Part shown: in pieces, positions 22,451-32,972 of the stretch
Numbering within the stretch: position 1 is the stretch's first letter
How the letters are laid out: each line of letters begins with the position of its first letter
DNA from: Eupeodes corollae
Taxonomy: Eukaryota; Arthropoda; Insecta; Diptera; Syrphidae
DNA: 64,000 bases
Assembly: GCF_945859685.1 (NCBI RefSeq)
Contig: NC_079148.1
Location: 35,227,946-35,291,945, forward strand
Direction of reading: 5' to 3'
Made by a program: the position numbers and the translations under genes
The notes under the pieces: model-generated
Told to the model about the DNA's origin: nothing
The model's input: only the letters and a program-made list of their open reading frames with translations
The model's database searches: none

Positions 22451-24564
22451 AAATAGGCATTGTTCATTCGGGAACTTAAAGAATTAAGGTTTTCGTGATT
22501 ATTTTCCATTGTAACTCTTGTGAACAGAAATTCCAATTTACAAAATTTAACACCACCAAAACAAAATACAAAATTTCCAACACAAACATAAGCGAAATTA
22601 ACTATTAATCCTTTCTATTTTCATCATCAACAAAATATAATAGACCTCTATTTCATGTAAGGGTCTTTAAATTGTTTGCGTTTGTACCCTTACGACTAGC
22701 ACTTTTCTGTTATCACGTCATAAAAATTTAGAGCTTGAAACAATCCTTACAAATTTGTCCAAAAAAGTCTCTCATGTCATCATTCCGATGCAGGATATGA
22801 AATCGGAAACAAAGCAAAATAAACAAAAAAAGAAAGAAAAACAAACAAAAAATATACACACTCCTGACAAAAAGCACACGAACACGAGAATATCTCCATA
22901 CCTAAACAATTTCCACCGTTAATATAGGTACAGGGTAGTGGGTACTCTTATAGTCCATGGAGCACTCATTCCGCATTGGAATCCTTTTACAAAAGGATGA
23001 TATGGACCTAATTTCTGGTTTTTGAGGAAGAGACTGCCGCGTGATGGTGGTCCCCAAACTGATATAACATGAAAAATATATGTGTTTTCCAAAAACACAA
23101 ACACCCATACACATATCCTTCTCCCAGGATAAAAAGGACAAGTTGTGGATACAATTTATATATAGAACTGGATCTGCCTGAGAAATTTGTTCTCTGCAGA
23201 TGGGTTCTGTTTCGAAAACTCAAGCTGAAACTGATTCTGAATACGAAACCCTAGAATAGAGACTTGAGAGAAAATCCCCCTTTCTCATACTCAAAACCCA
23301 TACCTAAGTAGAGTTATATCATGGTTCTATAGAAACTCATCGAAGCGTTTATGGGTTTACGCAATTGAGTACGCCACTGAAACGTTAAAAATTGGTCTCT
23401 CTGTGTGTGCTTTTCGTCTCTTATTCCACTTCACGTCCACACTTCATCTATTTTCCTCTGTCTATATAATATTCGACTCGAATATACTCGAATGTCGAAT
23501 GTTTTTTGGTGAAGGACATTGTTCAATGTTCCTATTTCTATGTTATATGGTTTGGTTTATTTTTTGTTTTGGATTTTTTTCTGTTTTTTTTTTTTTTTTT
23601 TTAAGAAGGAATCCTGCATCGCATGGAATGGCGAATAAAAGATTCAATAAATATCAATCTAGGTTAAGGACTCATGTTGTATCGGTCTTTTGTATACCTA
23701 TCCTGTATGGGAACTATGTATACGGAGCCGTACATACAGACTCGTATATCTTCTGTTTTTTGGACCTAGAGGGGTTTATTTACGAGTTTACACAATTCAC
23801 ACTTTTGATTGTTTCCGTTTGTCCTGGTCCGTGTTTGTGCCATATCATCAGTCCTCCTCTGTGATCATTTTGGGGCGGTGTTATTTCTATTGATTTTCAA
23901 ACCGATTTACAATTTTTATATTGGGAAAACACGTTCACTTCCATCGGAAATTTAAGTTTAGGTATAGATAGGTATAGACATTGGAATGAAATGCTGTCTA
24001 TAGATTTTGTATAGGGGTAGACTAGGTTAGAGGCTATAGGCTCGATTGTTAGGGTGATTTTGAGTTGAAAACAAAACTTTGAGTATATTCAATTCTTTCT
24101 TTGTTTTTTTTTTAGGTTTTTTTAATCGATAGGTTTTCTCGGATATTTGATATTGAATGAGATGGGTCATGGTTGTGAAGACCTTAAGGTCTAGGTTTTC
24201 CTTAAGGAAGATGTGTGAAATTACACCTGATGAGTCAAGAGCAATAAATAAAGTTTAGCTGAAGGCATGACTTCTTGTGAAGAGAAAAACAAATATAATC
24301 TTGTATGAACCTTACAGTCGTGTTTTATTTTAAGAACTTGTTTTTCAAAACAAAAAAAAAACAATATATCGAACTTTGATCAAGAGGGGGACAAACTTAT
24401 TCATGGGAGAATTTATTTTAAAATTGATTTTTTTTGTTTTTCCTATGTTCCTGGAGATTCTTAATTTTATACGTTAGGATTTGATGAAACTTTAGTAGAG
24501 GTTTTTAGGGAAGCCCTAGAGTATATCTGGATGTGATAAATGACACAAAATTCTGTATTTTTTT

Positions 24565-24813
24565 TTAATTTGAAATTTTGTGATTTTCTAGCACTTTTCG
24601 ATTATTAATTTTTTTAAAGAATTTAATTTTCGATTCAGTTTTCAGATCTTCGGGTTTAAATATTTTGGACCTTGGTTTCCGCAATTTTATTAACGAATCT
24701 GATATTGATGCTTTGTCAACAAATACAGTTTTTGTCTCTGATGTTTTATTCTCATCTTGTTTTTTAAACTTTCCATTTTTCGGTTTCAAAGTACCTAGAT
24801 TCTTCAGATGCAC
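24565..24813 (-). CDS. Lysine-rich 82-codon frame of unknown status
   Basis: The frame would encode a very basic, hydrophilic peptide (LKPKNGKFKKQ, KLRKPRSKIFKPEDLK). No domain is recognised, and there is no supporting promoter or splice context. Its composition follows the local A-rich bias, so chance is the main alternative. It is listed because it is unlike the hydrophobic chance frames nearby. Confidence 0.12.
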   Translation of the reverse strand: MHLKNLGTLKPKNGKFKKQDENKTSETKTVFVDKASISDSLIKLRKPRSKIFKPEDLKTESKIKFFKKINNRKVLENHKISN

Positions 24814-25814
24814 GTGAGGTGCAGAAGTATCTTAAGAGCGAGTAGTAGTATTGACTTCACATACACTGAGTTTTCAGAAAAGTCAGTGGTCAATTTTTTT
24901 TTAATAGAGCAATTTTAGTAAGATGCCAGAGAGTCTGCCTATAAATAGAACCTTTATTTTAATTTTTATACGAACCTTCTAGATAAAATTATCTTTAAAA
25001 ATTTAAATACCACTCAATTTCTCAAAAAAAAATAATAGTAATTGAAAAAAGGAGAAGTTGAAAAAAATAGATTTTAGAAAAAATTTCATGAGAATATGGC
25101 CGTTTTTCACATAATTTGAATCATCGATTTTTGGATTAAAAGTTCGTGTGGGGACTGCTATAATTTTTGGTCTTAAAACAAATGAAAAAAAAGATATTAC
25201 TAGAAGCTAGAGCTATGATACCTCTAGCTTAAGCTTTGTTTTATGTGAAAAAAGCATTACACTAAATTGCTTTCGCTAGACAAGTTTGTTTATTGACATG
25301 TTTTGGCTAAAAAGGTAATGCTTAAATTGACATTTTTCTTAGCAAAAAGCAAAAGGAAGCAAATTTTACATGGGTTTATCAAATCGGTTTACTTATAAAT
25401 AAAAAAATAATCTAATCAAGGGCTAATCCAAACATTAAATCAGGGCGAGAGGGATCACACTGTTAACATATAGACGAGTTTTTACTCACCATTTAAAAAT
25501 GTTATGTTATCTTTTCTTTAAAGGAGACTAGTAAAATTTAAATAAAATAATGTGTGTCTTAAACTTAAATGTACACATTTCAAGGGCTGAAGTGACGGAC
25601 TCAATTTTCGGGAGTCTATTATAACTATCGCTATCAATCTGCTTACTCGTAGATTGGAGCTGATGCTGGAAAAGACAAGACTTAAAAAATGGTATAAAAA
25701 AGTGTTTGGCTCTTGAATTTAGGTACATAATTTCTCTTAATATAAAAAAATTAAAGTAAACAAATAAGTTGGGTAGAAACTTTAGTGTGGGTCTCACAAA
25801 CTAAGCGTTTCAGA

Positions 25815-26139
25815 ATCTCTTTTCACTTCAGTTCTCAAGAGATTCAAAGCTTTTATACAAGCGTAATACACCCCCGATGCCACTTGCATCCAGGAAACTA
25901 ATCAACTGTCAGTATTCGGTATGTGTATCACAGATCACCTTTTAGGGAATGTTCATATATTTGATATTGCCAAAAATGCTGCCAGGTGCTTAGGATTTCT
26001 CATACGGTGCCAGAAATTTGTCATCCCTTCTGATCTGGGTGTAATTTACAAAGCCTTCATCCCTCCAAAGCTTGAATATAATTCGCATAGCATAAAATAC
26101 AAAAAAGGGCTTTAAAATGATTGGCGATAGAACTATGTA
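25815..26139 (+). pseudogene. Non-LTR reverse transcriptase relic, left part (host of the errantivirus)
   Basis: From about 25869 the reading is TCIQETNQLSVFGMCITDHL, then AKNAARCLGFLIRC, IPSDLGVIYKAFIPPKLEYN and, after a frameshift, a piece resembling ALKMIGDRT. This is the post-palm C-terminal region of Jockey/CR1-like reverse transcriptase (LGV-x-I, Y-K-A-F-I-R-P-LEY). It stops abruptly at the errantivirus left LTR, and the same reading resumes at 32973. Confidence 0.75.
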
Positions 26140-26530
26140 AGAAATGAAATGAGTTACGCGAACAAGGTTTTTAAAAAATCAAAAGTTCTTTATTCGACCA
26201 AGTCTCGCTATAGACTGACTGCTTCTTTATTATTTAATACAATCAAAGTTCCTTATTCTAATTAAACTGCATTCTCAGCAGATTTAATTTACAAATTATT
26301 ATATTAAAACTATTTCGTTTATATTTTTATTTGGGTTCGGGTTACAATAAAAGGTAAATGAATTGCAAGGCATAAAAAATGCGCGTGCATTGGGAGCTAG
26401 CTTTCCGTGGGAAAAATAGTGATATTTGATATTAACAAATTTTAATGGAATTTAGCTCTATGGGAAGTGGATTGAGTTTAAAGGAGAAAATATAGAAGGG
26501 GTATGGGATGAACGAATAGGATATGTAACC
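26140..26530 (-). repeat. Errantivirus 3' LTR
   Basis: On the element's strand it begins GGTTACATATCC directly after the polypurine tract. It is identical to the other LTR except for T at 26331 against G at 32769. The env frame enters it by about 24 codons. Boundaries are certain to about one base, because either end could be shifted by one with the duplication read differently. Confidence 0.9.
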
Positions 26531-27909
26531 TCTCCCCCCTTTAAATTAAAATTCTCCTGAATTTTAGGAGTATCTTTGCTTATGTTGTTTATTGAAACTT
26601 TCAAACTTTTGTTTTTTCTCAGAAGGATAAAAATAAATATTGCAAAAATTAATACAAAGACAATGATAGCAGAATAACTTACATTTTTATGAAATTTAAG
26701 TATTTTTATATTTTCTAAGTTTACAAAGTTTTTAAGTATGATTTCTTCAAAGTTTAAAGTTTTTGTAAAATTATATTTTATATTTTCTTCATAAAAATAT
26801 CTATCAACAAATTTAACATTCTTATTACTAAAAGTTTGATTTAATATTTGTATTGAACAATTATTCAGTACAATCAAATAGTTTCCATTTAGATTTACTT
26901 TACGATCATCACAATTATTTATTAGTTCTATATTGTTCATATTTTTACAAAGGACAGTGTAATCATCTAATGATTTTATTTCAATAGCGTTATTTTCTTT
27001 TAGTTTACAATTACGATTTACAATACAATTATTAATTGGTATTAGTTCCTTTTCATATAGGATTTTTGCATCATATTTATACATTGTTTCGTTAATTTCT
27101 ATGACATATTGATCTTCAATTATTACTTCGTGTTTAGTTTCTGTGGGACTAGCTGTTATCAGTTTAAAATCGACTAACTTATAATTGTTTGGTATTTTCA
27201 TAGCTATTATGAGTCTATTTTTATCGTATTTTAAAATTCCTACTCTTACGTTTTTTAATTTATAGAAGTCCAAATTTGTTTCTGTTATTTCTGTTGCTGT
27301 TAATATGCTTGGGTGAACCATTCCTAATTTTATCTGTGCTATAGTGTCTATAATTTGGTTAACTTTATCTTCTAAAATTCGTAATTTTAATATTTGATCA
27401 GTTTTAAGTTGCTGTTTAATAATGCGTTTCTCATTAAAAGATAATTCTTTGTATGTTTGAGCTAATTGTTTTCTATCTGTTTCTATTATATTTTTAAGAT
27501 CACAGATTGAATCGTTAAAATGGGAATTTATTTTAATTTGTTTGTTTAGGTTAAAAATTTCATTACTATCATTTTCCTCTATAGTATTCAAATGTTTTAT
27601 AATTTCTTGTCTGTCGTTCTCGTCCATCGTTCCAAAAAGCCATTTTTGTGCTGTTCCTACGATATTGATGAGTCCTCGTTTTTGTCTAGTCTTTTCTGGT
27701 TCTACTGCCGAAATTTTTGCTTGAATGTTTTCTATTGTCTTTCTGATTGTCCTGTCATCTCCTATTTGTAAATTTTTAACACTATCTCTTATTGAATCAA
27801 GAGTTTGGCTTAAGTCTTGAATATTTATAATGTGAAGTATGGTTTGTGTATCTTTAATAATTTCAGTCTGTCCCATATTTATAATGGAGTATCCATTTTT
27901 CGTAGTCAA
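26458..27909 (-). CDS. env: Errantivirus envelope-like glycoprotein (env)
   Basis: The 483-residue protein should mediate membrane fusion, as in gypsy-group errantiviruses, whose env is related to baculovirus F proteins. A furin-type site R-Q-K-R lies at residues 75-78, followed by the conserved GLINIVGTAQKWLFGTMD. One hydrophobic transmembrane segment spans about 412-430, followed by a ~53-residue tail. There is no signal peptide after the first ATG. This fits the known production of env from a spliced RNA that adds upstream sequence, though I did not locate the splice sites. The start ATG is 4 bases after the pol stop and in another frame. The frame is uninterrupted, and its last ~24 codons lie in the LTR. 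Confidence 0.88.
   Translation of the reverse strand: MTTKNGYSIINMGQTEIIKDTQTILHIINIQDLSQTLDSIRDSVKNLQIGDDRTIRKTIENIQAKISAVEPEKTRQKRGLINIVGTAQKWLFGTMDENDRQEIIKHLNTIEENDSNEIFNLNKQIKINSHFNDSICDLKNIIETDRKQLAQTYKELSFNEKRIIKQQLKTDQILKLRILEDKVNQIIDTIAQIKLGMVHPSILTATEITETNLDFYKLKNVRVGILKYDKNRLIIAMKIPNNYKLVDFKLITASPTETKHEVIIEDQYVIEINETMYKYDAKILYEKELIPINNCIVNRNCKLKENNAIEIKSLDDYTVLCKNMNNIELINNCDDRKVNLNGNYLIVLNNCSIQILNQTFSNKNVKFVDRYFYEENIKYNFTKTLNFEEIILKNFVNLENIKILKFHKNVSYSAIIVFVLIFAIFIFILLRKNKSLKVSINNISKDTPKIQENFNLKGGEVTYPIRSSHTPSIFSPLNSIHFP
26531..26542 (-). promoter_or_regulatory. Errantivirus polypurine tract
   Basis: On the element's strand this is AAAGGGGGGAGA, immediately 5' of the 3' LTR. It is the expected primer for plus-strand DNA synthesis and is also read in frame as part of the env tail. 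Confidence 0.85.
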
Positions 27910-27913
27910 TTCA

Positions 27914-29182
27914 TTAATTGTCAGCGTCGATTGTACTGGTATTACTTGTATTATTAGTAGGTAAAGTTATATTATCTGCAAGTAAACGAGGTCGTTTAAT
28001 ATTAATAGGATGTTCTCTAGATAGTTTCTTAAGTCTATATCTTGGTTGATTCTTGTAATAATTTCTTTTGTAATTTTTTATTGGTGCGACTTGCCTATTT
28101 TCATTATAATCTTCTCTATTTCTATTTAGTTTTTCTGTCCTTTTTTCTTTTTCTTTTCGGACTCGTGCATTTAAAGTAGCCATGTCCGAAAACATTGCTT
28201 CTTCTGGTGTCATTTTCAAGGTTGAGTGGTATCTATTATTGTAGTTGTTTACTGCTTTATGAATTTTTTGTATCAAAGTTAAATCTTCATTCCTAATTGC
28301 CACTAACTTCTCTTGTAAGGTCGAGTAGAATCGTTCAATATCGCTATTACCAGTATGTGTGTTTGGTTTCGTTAGGTGTAATTCTACCTGTTCCTCTCTA
28401 AAAAATTCTTTCAAATTTTCAGCTTGAAACTCGTTGTCTGCTATAATTTTTTCGGGCTTACCGAATTTCGAAAAGTGCTCTTCTAATATCTCAATTTTTT
28501 TAACCCAGTTTCTGTTGGGGAGATAATAAACATAAGCCTTTTTTGTTAGTTTGTCTATAAGTTTCAAGAAAGCTTGTTTTGTAAAATAATATATGTCCAT
28601 GTGAAAAATTTGATTTGGTCTTTCTGGTGTTTTACTTATTTCAAATTTGGGTTTAATTGGTTTACGTTCGTATTTTGTTTCTAAGCATGTCCTACAGTTA
28701 TTTATAATCTTAGCTATTTCTTGAATTAATTTTGGAAAATAAATTTTGTTTTTTAAACTATGGTATGTCTCAATTATTCCGCTGTGGAGACTTTCTTTAA
28801 CGTGGTATAGTGATATCTGCTTTTGTAGTTCTTCTATGCTTTTTATTTCTTTTGCCCTTAGGGTAGCCTTAATAAATTTTATTTGGTTGTCATGACCAAA
28901 AAGTTCTATCAATAATTGTTGTATTTTGTTAAATTCATGGTATGTCAGTTCTGTATATATTCCTGTGATTCCTGGTTTAATATATCTACGTAAAGCGTCA
29001 GTCCAATACTCTTTTCCTCTCGTCATATCGATATGGATTATTCTTCTTTTATGTAAAATTTCTATTTCTTTGTCAGCGTTGTTAGCTAATATTAGTTGGG
29101 TCTTGTATTTGTTAACTATCGTCTCCTTTATGGGGATATGGTTCAGTTGCTCTTCTAGCCCTGAGTGTCTGGTTTCTATATC
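27914..29182 (-). pseudogene. pol: Errantivirus pol, part 2: integrase (after an in-frame stop)
   Basis: It is the same frame as the RT part upstream and open from the TAA at 29183-29185 to the pol stop. Counting from the first Met at 29026, the zinc-binding HHCC region is H75, H81, C111, C114. The DDE catalytic triad is D144 (in FHMDIYYF), D197 (IADNEF) and E231 (SDIERF). The C-terminal ~110 residues are basic. Integrase inserts the viral DNA into the host genome. The domain is intact, but in this copy it is separated from RT by one stop, so it would be made only by readthrough or not at all. Confidence 0.87.
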
Positions 29183-31093
29183 TTATACGTTGTTAATTGA
29201 CTGGTGTTCTATACTGTCTGTTGTTTTATCTTTTTCTGGGATTCTACTAAGGAAGTCCGCTACATTGTTTAATTTGCCTTTCAAATATTCTATATCATAC
29301 TGGTACTCTTGTAATATTAATAACCATCTTTGTGTTCTTTGACTAAAATCTTTTCCTGTGTATTTTGTATTTAAGTATTTAATGGGTAGGTGATCTGTTA
29401 CAATTTTAAATCTTCGACCCCATAAATAAGGTCTATAATAAGTAACTGCCCATACGATTGCTAAGAATTCTTTGTCAGTTGCAGAGTACTTCTTTTCATG
29501 ATCGTTTAATGTTCTTGACCCGTAGCACACAGGTTGACCTTCCTGCATAAGTACCGCTCCTATCGCATAATTACTTGCGTCGGTGAAAAGTGTGAATGGT
29601 TTTTCAAAGTTGGGGAATTTGAGTATGGGGTGTTTGATAATATTTGATTTAAGTGTTTCAAACGCTTGAATGTATTCAGGATCATTAAGGTTTATTTTCA
29701 TTCCCTTCTTCAAGTATTTCACCATGGGATAAGCAATTTTTGAATAATCTTTTACAAATTTTCTGTAGTATCCTGTAGTACCTAAGAATGATTTGATCTG
29801 CTTCTCTGTTTTGGGTAATTGGTATTCTAAAATGCATTCTATTTTCTTAGGGTTCGGTTTCATTCCATCCGCTGTTAATATATGCCCTACAAATTCAGTG
29901 TTCCTTTTCATAAATGAACATTTATCAAATTGAATTTTTAGATTATGTTCAGAGAGTTTTTCGAAAATTAAGGTTAAAGATTGAATGTGTTCCTTAAGAC
30001 TCGTTGAGAAAATAAGGATGTCGTCTAAATAGACGACACAAATTTTGTTAATATAGTCTCTTAATATCTCGTTCATCAATCTTTGGAAAGTCGCCGGTGC
30101 ATTTTTCAATCCAAACGGCATTCTAAGATATTCATAGAGGCCGTTAGGTGTCACAAATGCTGTTTTTGGAATATCGGCGGGATGAACTTTAATCTGGTGA
30201 TAACCTTTTGCAAGGTCAATTGATGAGAAGTATTGCGCTCTACCTAATTTATCAAGGATACTATCGATGTTTGGGAGTGGATATTTATCATCGATAGTTA
30301 TTTCATTAAGCTTTCTATAATCCACACATAGGCGAAATTTTTGTTGTCCCGAATTATCTATTTTCTTTGCCACTACTACAATAGGAGATGCATATCTGCT
30401 ATTTGATTTTCTTATTATTCCCTGATTTTCCATTTCTTCAATTTGTCGTTTTACTTCTTGTTCATGTTGTGGGGGTAGCCTATAGAGTTTAGCATGTATT
30501 GATTGATCTATAGTAGTTTTTATTTCGTGCATGATCGTATCTGTATTCGTCAGTTGATCACCTTCACGATAAACTAGATTTTTGAATTTACTTAATAATT
30601 TTTCTATTTCTTTCTTTTCCTCTTCGTTTAAATTGTTTAGATCCAATTCTTTCCCTTCTCCGATAAGTTCAAAACAATCGAAAGTTGCAATGTCTTTTTC
30701 AGAGTATAATGGGATTATTGTTTTATTTTTTAGGACGAGAGTTTTATTGTCGAAATCAAATGTTTTGGCAATTTTACCTAATAAGTCCATGCCTATTAAA
30801 ATATCGTAAGGCTTTGGACCTAAGTTTCTCTTATACCATCTTGTGGCTGTTTTACCATTATAATTAAATTCTTTGGGGATGCTAGTAATTACTCTTTCCA
30901 TTACCTCATTTGTTATATTATTTATTGTTTGCAACTGCATATTTACTTTGTCATATACTTGAAACCTACTACAATCTACTACACTGGAATTAATTATGCT
31001 CATTGTTGACCCAGTGTCAACAAGTGCTCTATATTTCTTTTCTTCAATGGTTAAGTTTAAAAAAATTTTGTTCCCGAGGCTTATATCAGAAAA
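29183..31093 (-). CDS. pol: Errantivirus pol, part 1: protease, reverse transcriptase, RNase H
   Basis: The frame opens by a -1 shift relative to gag. The protease active site D-T-G-S lies just before the first Met at 31003, so that Met is not the true start. Counting from it, RT spans about 180-360 with D263 (SSIDLAKGYHQ), the palm YLDD at 325-328, and CVDYRKLNE. RNase H spans about 470-590 with D475 (FTDASNYAIG), E512 and D537. Pol copies the genomic RNA into DNA. A single TAA at 29183-29185 ends it after QSINNV, between RNase H and integrase, in an otherwise continuous frame. Confidence 0.9.
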   Translation of the reverse strand, partial: FSDISLGNKIFLNLTIEEKKYRALVDTGSTMSIINSSVVDCSRFQVYDKVNMQLQTINNITNEVMERVITSIPKEFNYNGKTATRWYKRNLGPKPYDILIGMDLLGKIAKTFDFDNKTLVLKNKTIIPLYSEKDIATFDCFELIGEGKELDLNNLNEEEKKEIEKLLSKFKNLVYREGDQLTNTDTIMHEIKTTIDQSIHAKLYRLPPQHEQEVKRQIEEMENQGIIRKSNSRYASPIVVVAKKIDNSGQQKFRLCVDYRKLNEITIDDKYPLPNIDSILDKLGRAQYFSSIDLAKGYHQIKVHPADIPKTAFVTPNGLYEYLRMPFGLKNAPATFQRLMNEILRDYINKICVVYLDDILIFSTSLKEHIQSLTLIFEKLSEHNLKIQFDKCSFMKRNTEFVGHILTADGMKPNPKKIECILEYQLPKTEKQIKSFLGTTGYYRKFVKDYSKIAYPMVKYLKKGMKINLNDPEYIQAFETLKSNIIKHPILKFPNFEKPFTLFTDASNYAIGAVLMQEGQPVCYGSRTLNDHEKKYSATDKEFLAIVWAVTYYRPYLWGRRFKIVTDHLPIKYLNTKYTGKDFSQRTQRWLLILQEYQYDIEYLKGKLNNVADFLSRIPEKDKTTDSIEHQSINNV

Positions 31094-32124
31094 AACTGAT
31101 CTACATTGTGGATTTCTTCCTCCCGCATCGCGATTTGTTCATTCTGTGTCTGATTTACAGACATTGATGTTGGGTTTTGCACCGCATTTCTAATTTGACC
31201 TGAAGGATTGAAGACAGGTTGGGTATTGTTTTGTCTTGATAAGTTACCATTTCGATACTGTCCCGATGTATTTCTAAATTGTTCTGGGGAGTAAGAGTTG
31301 GGTTGATAACTATTTGTTTGTTGTCTGAATGGATTAGAATGTCGGTTTTGTCCTGATGTGTTTAACTGTCCCGAGGAATTAGAGTTAAGTTGGGAGTTAT
31401 TTTGTCTTGACGTATTTCTATAATCGTTCGACCTATTCTGTGTTCTAGAGTAGTTATTTCTCTGGTCAAATTGTCTGTTCGTTTTGAAATCTGTCTGTAT
31501 ATTCCCTTCATCGTATCCTACAAATGAGTAAAGTATTTCTTTGATTTTATGAATATCGTAAATATCCCTAATATCTCTTGAAAGGTTTCCAATTGCTAAT
31601 TGTTTTACTTTGTTACTTATTAGTACATATAAATTAGATTTTACCTCTCTTGGGTTATTTTCATATGTCGCAAAAGTATTTATGTCTTGAATTAAAAATT
31701 CTATTTTGTTATTTAGATCTAATATTGAACTTACTTTAAGATATGTGATTTTGTTCGCAATTTCTTTGTAGCTAATTGTTGGGCGGAAGTGCTGCTTTAG
31801 TAGATTCTTTGCTGCTTCCCATGTTGTTGATATATTGTGGATTAGTAGTTCCTTTGCTCTTCCTGTCACTTTGGTGTTGTATATTGCCTGCCATATTTCT
31901 GGTCTTTCCTCTATTCTGGTTGCACTGATATGGTTCTCGACTACGTTGATAAATTGAGTCAGCTTCTCACTTTGGCCTCCGAATTCTGGTATATATGCAA
32001 TTTCTTTCAGTATTCTAACGGTGCGACTCTGTTCGTGAGGACGCACTGCTAAGGCTTGGATGGCCTCCACTAAACTATTTAAGGTTTCTTGGTCCATTGT
32101 TGGTATAGTTGGCCAAAATTTCAA
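31081..32124 (-). CDS. gag: Errantivirus Gag-like protein
   Basis: The 347-residue protein is the particle-forming protein of the element by position and composition. Residues about 10-215 are a helical capsid-like region (QSRTVRILKEIAYIPEFGG, WEAAKNLLKQHF). Residues about 220-330 are extremely rich in N, Q and S with repeated SGQ motifs. No CCHC zinc knuckle is present; errantivirus Gags often lack one. It starts at the ATG at 32122-32124; a second Met, MDQETL, follows nine codons later and could be used instead. The end overlaps pol: a run of six T on the coding strand (31090-31095) just before the gag stop is the likely site of the -1 shift into pol. Confidence 0.87.
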   Translation of the reverse strand: MKFWPTIPTMDQETLNSLVEAIQALAVRPHEQSRTVRILKEIAYIPEFGGQSEKLTQFINVVENHISATRIEERPEIWQAIYNTKVTGRAKELLIHNISTTWEAAKNLLKQHFRPTISYKEIANKITYLKVSSILDLNNKIEFLIQDINTFATYENNPREVKSNLYVLISNKVKQLAIGNLSRDIRDIYDIHKIKEILYSFVGYDEGNIQTDFKTNRQFDQRNNYSRTQNRSNDYRNTSRQNNSQLNSNSSGQLNTSGQNRHSNPFRQQTNSYQPNSYSPEQFRNTSGQYRNGNLSRQNNTQPVFNPSGQIRNAVQNPTSMSVNQTQNEQIAMREEEIHNVDQFFLI

Positions 32125-32558
32125 AGTTCTGTCTCTTTTCTTAATTGTGATTTCTTTAAATTACAAGTTCAGTTTATGGAAATAAAAAAAAAATTTTATG
32201 TTTTTACGTTGTTTTTTTTTTTCTTTTTTAAGTGCTTCACAATATTCACTTGTTACACACTAATATGATTTTGTTTTTTAGGCAAATAAAAGTTATTTGA
32301 GATCCCGTTCAAACAATTTTCATTTGTTTGATTATATTCTCGAAAATTTCACTTTTCGGATATTTTAGAATTTGCGTTAAACAATATTCATTTGTTTAAT
32401 TATATTCTCGAAAACTTCACTGTTCCCGTTCAAACAATATTCATTTGTTTGATTATATTCTCGAAAACTTCACTTTTCGAATATATTTGAATTTACGTTA
32501 AACAATATTCATTTGATTAATTAGGATTCGTTCTCGTATGGATTTCTACCGTTTATAG
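32125..32558 (-). repeat. Errantivirus leader with a duplicated ~120-bp repeat
   Basis: The untranslated leader holds four copies of a core around AACAATATTCATTTGTTTGA (starting near 32311, 32378, 32430 and 32499). They are arranged as two ~120-bp units, since copy 1 pairs with 3 and copy 2 with 4. Between them recurs TTATATTCTCGAAAACTTCA. The part next to gag is a poly-T/poly-A tract. Gypsy and Idefix carry insulators in their leaders built of short repeats. Whether this repeat has that activity is unknown, and I did not recognise a Su(Hw) motif. Confidence 0.7.
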
Positions 32559-32578
32559 AAATCCTACCGACTGCGCCA
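32559..32578 (-). promoter_or_regulatory. Errantivirus primer binding site (tRNA-Ser)
   Basis: The coding strand reads TGGCGCAGTCGGTAGGATTT, complementary to the 3' end expected of insect tRNA-Ser (CGACTGC acceptor stem, G, CCA). The 297 and 17.6 elements use tRNA-Ser, while gypsy uses tRNA-Lys. The first base overlaps or abuts the 5' LTR end. Confidence 0.88.
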
Positions 32579-32968
32579 GAAATGAAATGAGTTACGCGAA
32601 CAAGGTTTTTAAAAAATCAAAAGTTCTTTATTCGACCAAGTCTCGCTATAGACTGACTGCTTCTTTATTATTTAATACAATCAAAGTTCCTTATTCTAAT
32701 TAAACTGCATTCTCAGCAGATTTAATTTACAAATTATTATATTAAAACTATTTCGTTTATATTTTTATGTGGGTTCGGGTTACAATAAAAGGTAAATGAA
32801 TTGCAAGGCATAAAAAATGCGCGTGCATTGGGAGCTAGCTTTCCGTGGGAAAAATAGTGATATTTGATATTAACAAATTTTAATGGAATTTAGCTCTATG
32901 GGAAGTGGATTGAGTTTAAAGGAGAAAATATAGAAGGGGTATGGGATGAACGAATAGGATATGTAACC
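32578..32968 (-). repeat. Errantivirus 5' LTR
   Basis: This 391-bp LTR lies upstream of the primer site on the element's strand and is a near-identical partner of 26140-26530. It should hold the promoter and the start of transcription, but I did not find a convincing TATA box. Confidence 0.9.
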
Positions 32969-32972
32969 TGTA

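Larger units (their letters stand above)
21501..25814. other. Long interval with no recognised gene
   Basis: This interval holds the AATCC-type minisatellite pair described separately, a poly-T run near 23585-23602 and scattered small frames. The 153-codon frame at 23403-23864 runs through the poly-T and is probably chance. The 22.9-24.0 kb part is less AT-rich than its surroundings but gave no motif I know. Confidence 0.4.
26140..32968 (-). mobile_element. Errantivirus-like LTR retrotransposon (17.6/297 type), young insertion
   Basis: This 6.83-kb endogenous insect retrovirus-like element lies on the - strand: LTR, tRNA-Ser primer site, repeated leader, gag, pol, env, polypurine tract, LTR. 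The two 391-bp LTRs differ at one position that I could find. The flanks carry TGTA at 26136-26139 and 32969-32972, a 4-bp duplication inside an alternating TATGTATA site, which fits the pyrimidine-purine target preference known for errantiviruses. Gag and env are uninterrupted; pol has one in-frame stop. The insertion splits a non-LTR RT relic whose reading continues across the empty site. Confidence 0.93.

Noticed and set aside
23403..23864. 153-codon frame, hydrophobic and phenylalanine-rich
   Set aside because: It runs through a poly-T tract that creates the F run, has no domain or splice context, and its length is plausible by chance in this stretch.
32300..32530. CRISPR-like array in the errantivirus leader
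   Set aside because: There are only four imperfect repeats arranged as two duplicated units, in a eukaryotic retroelement; spacers are not unique.
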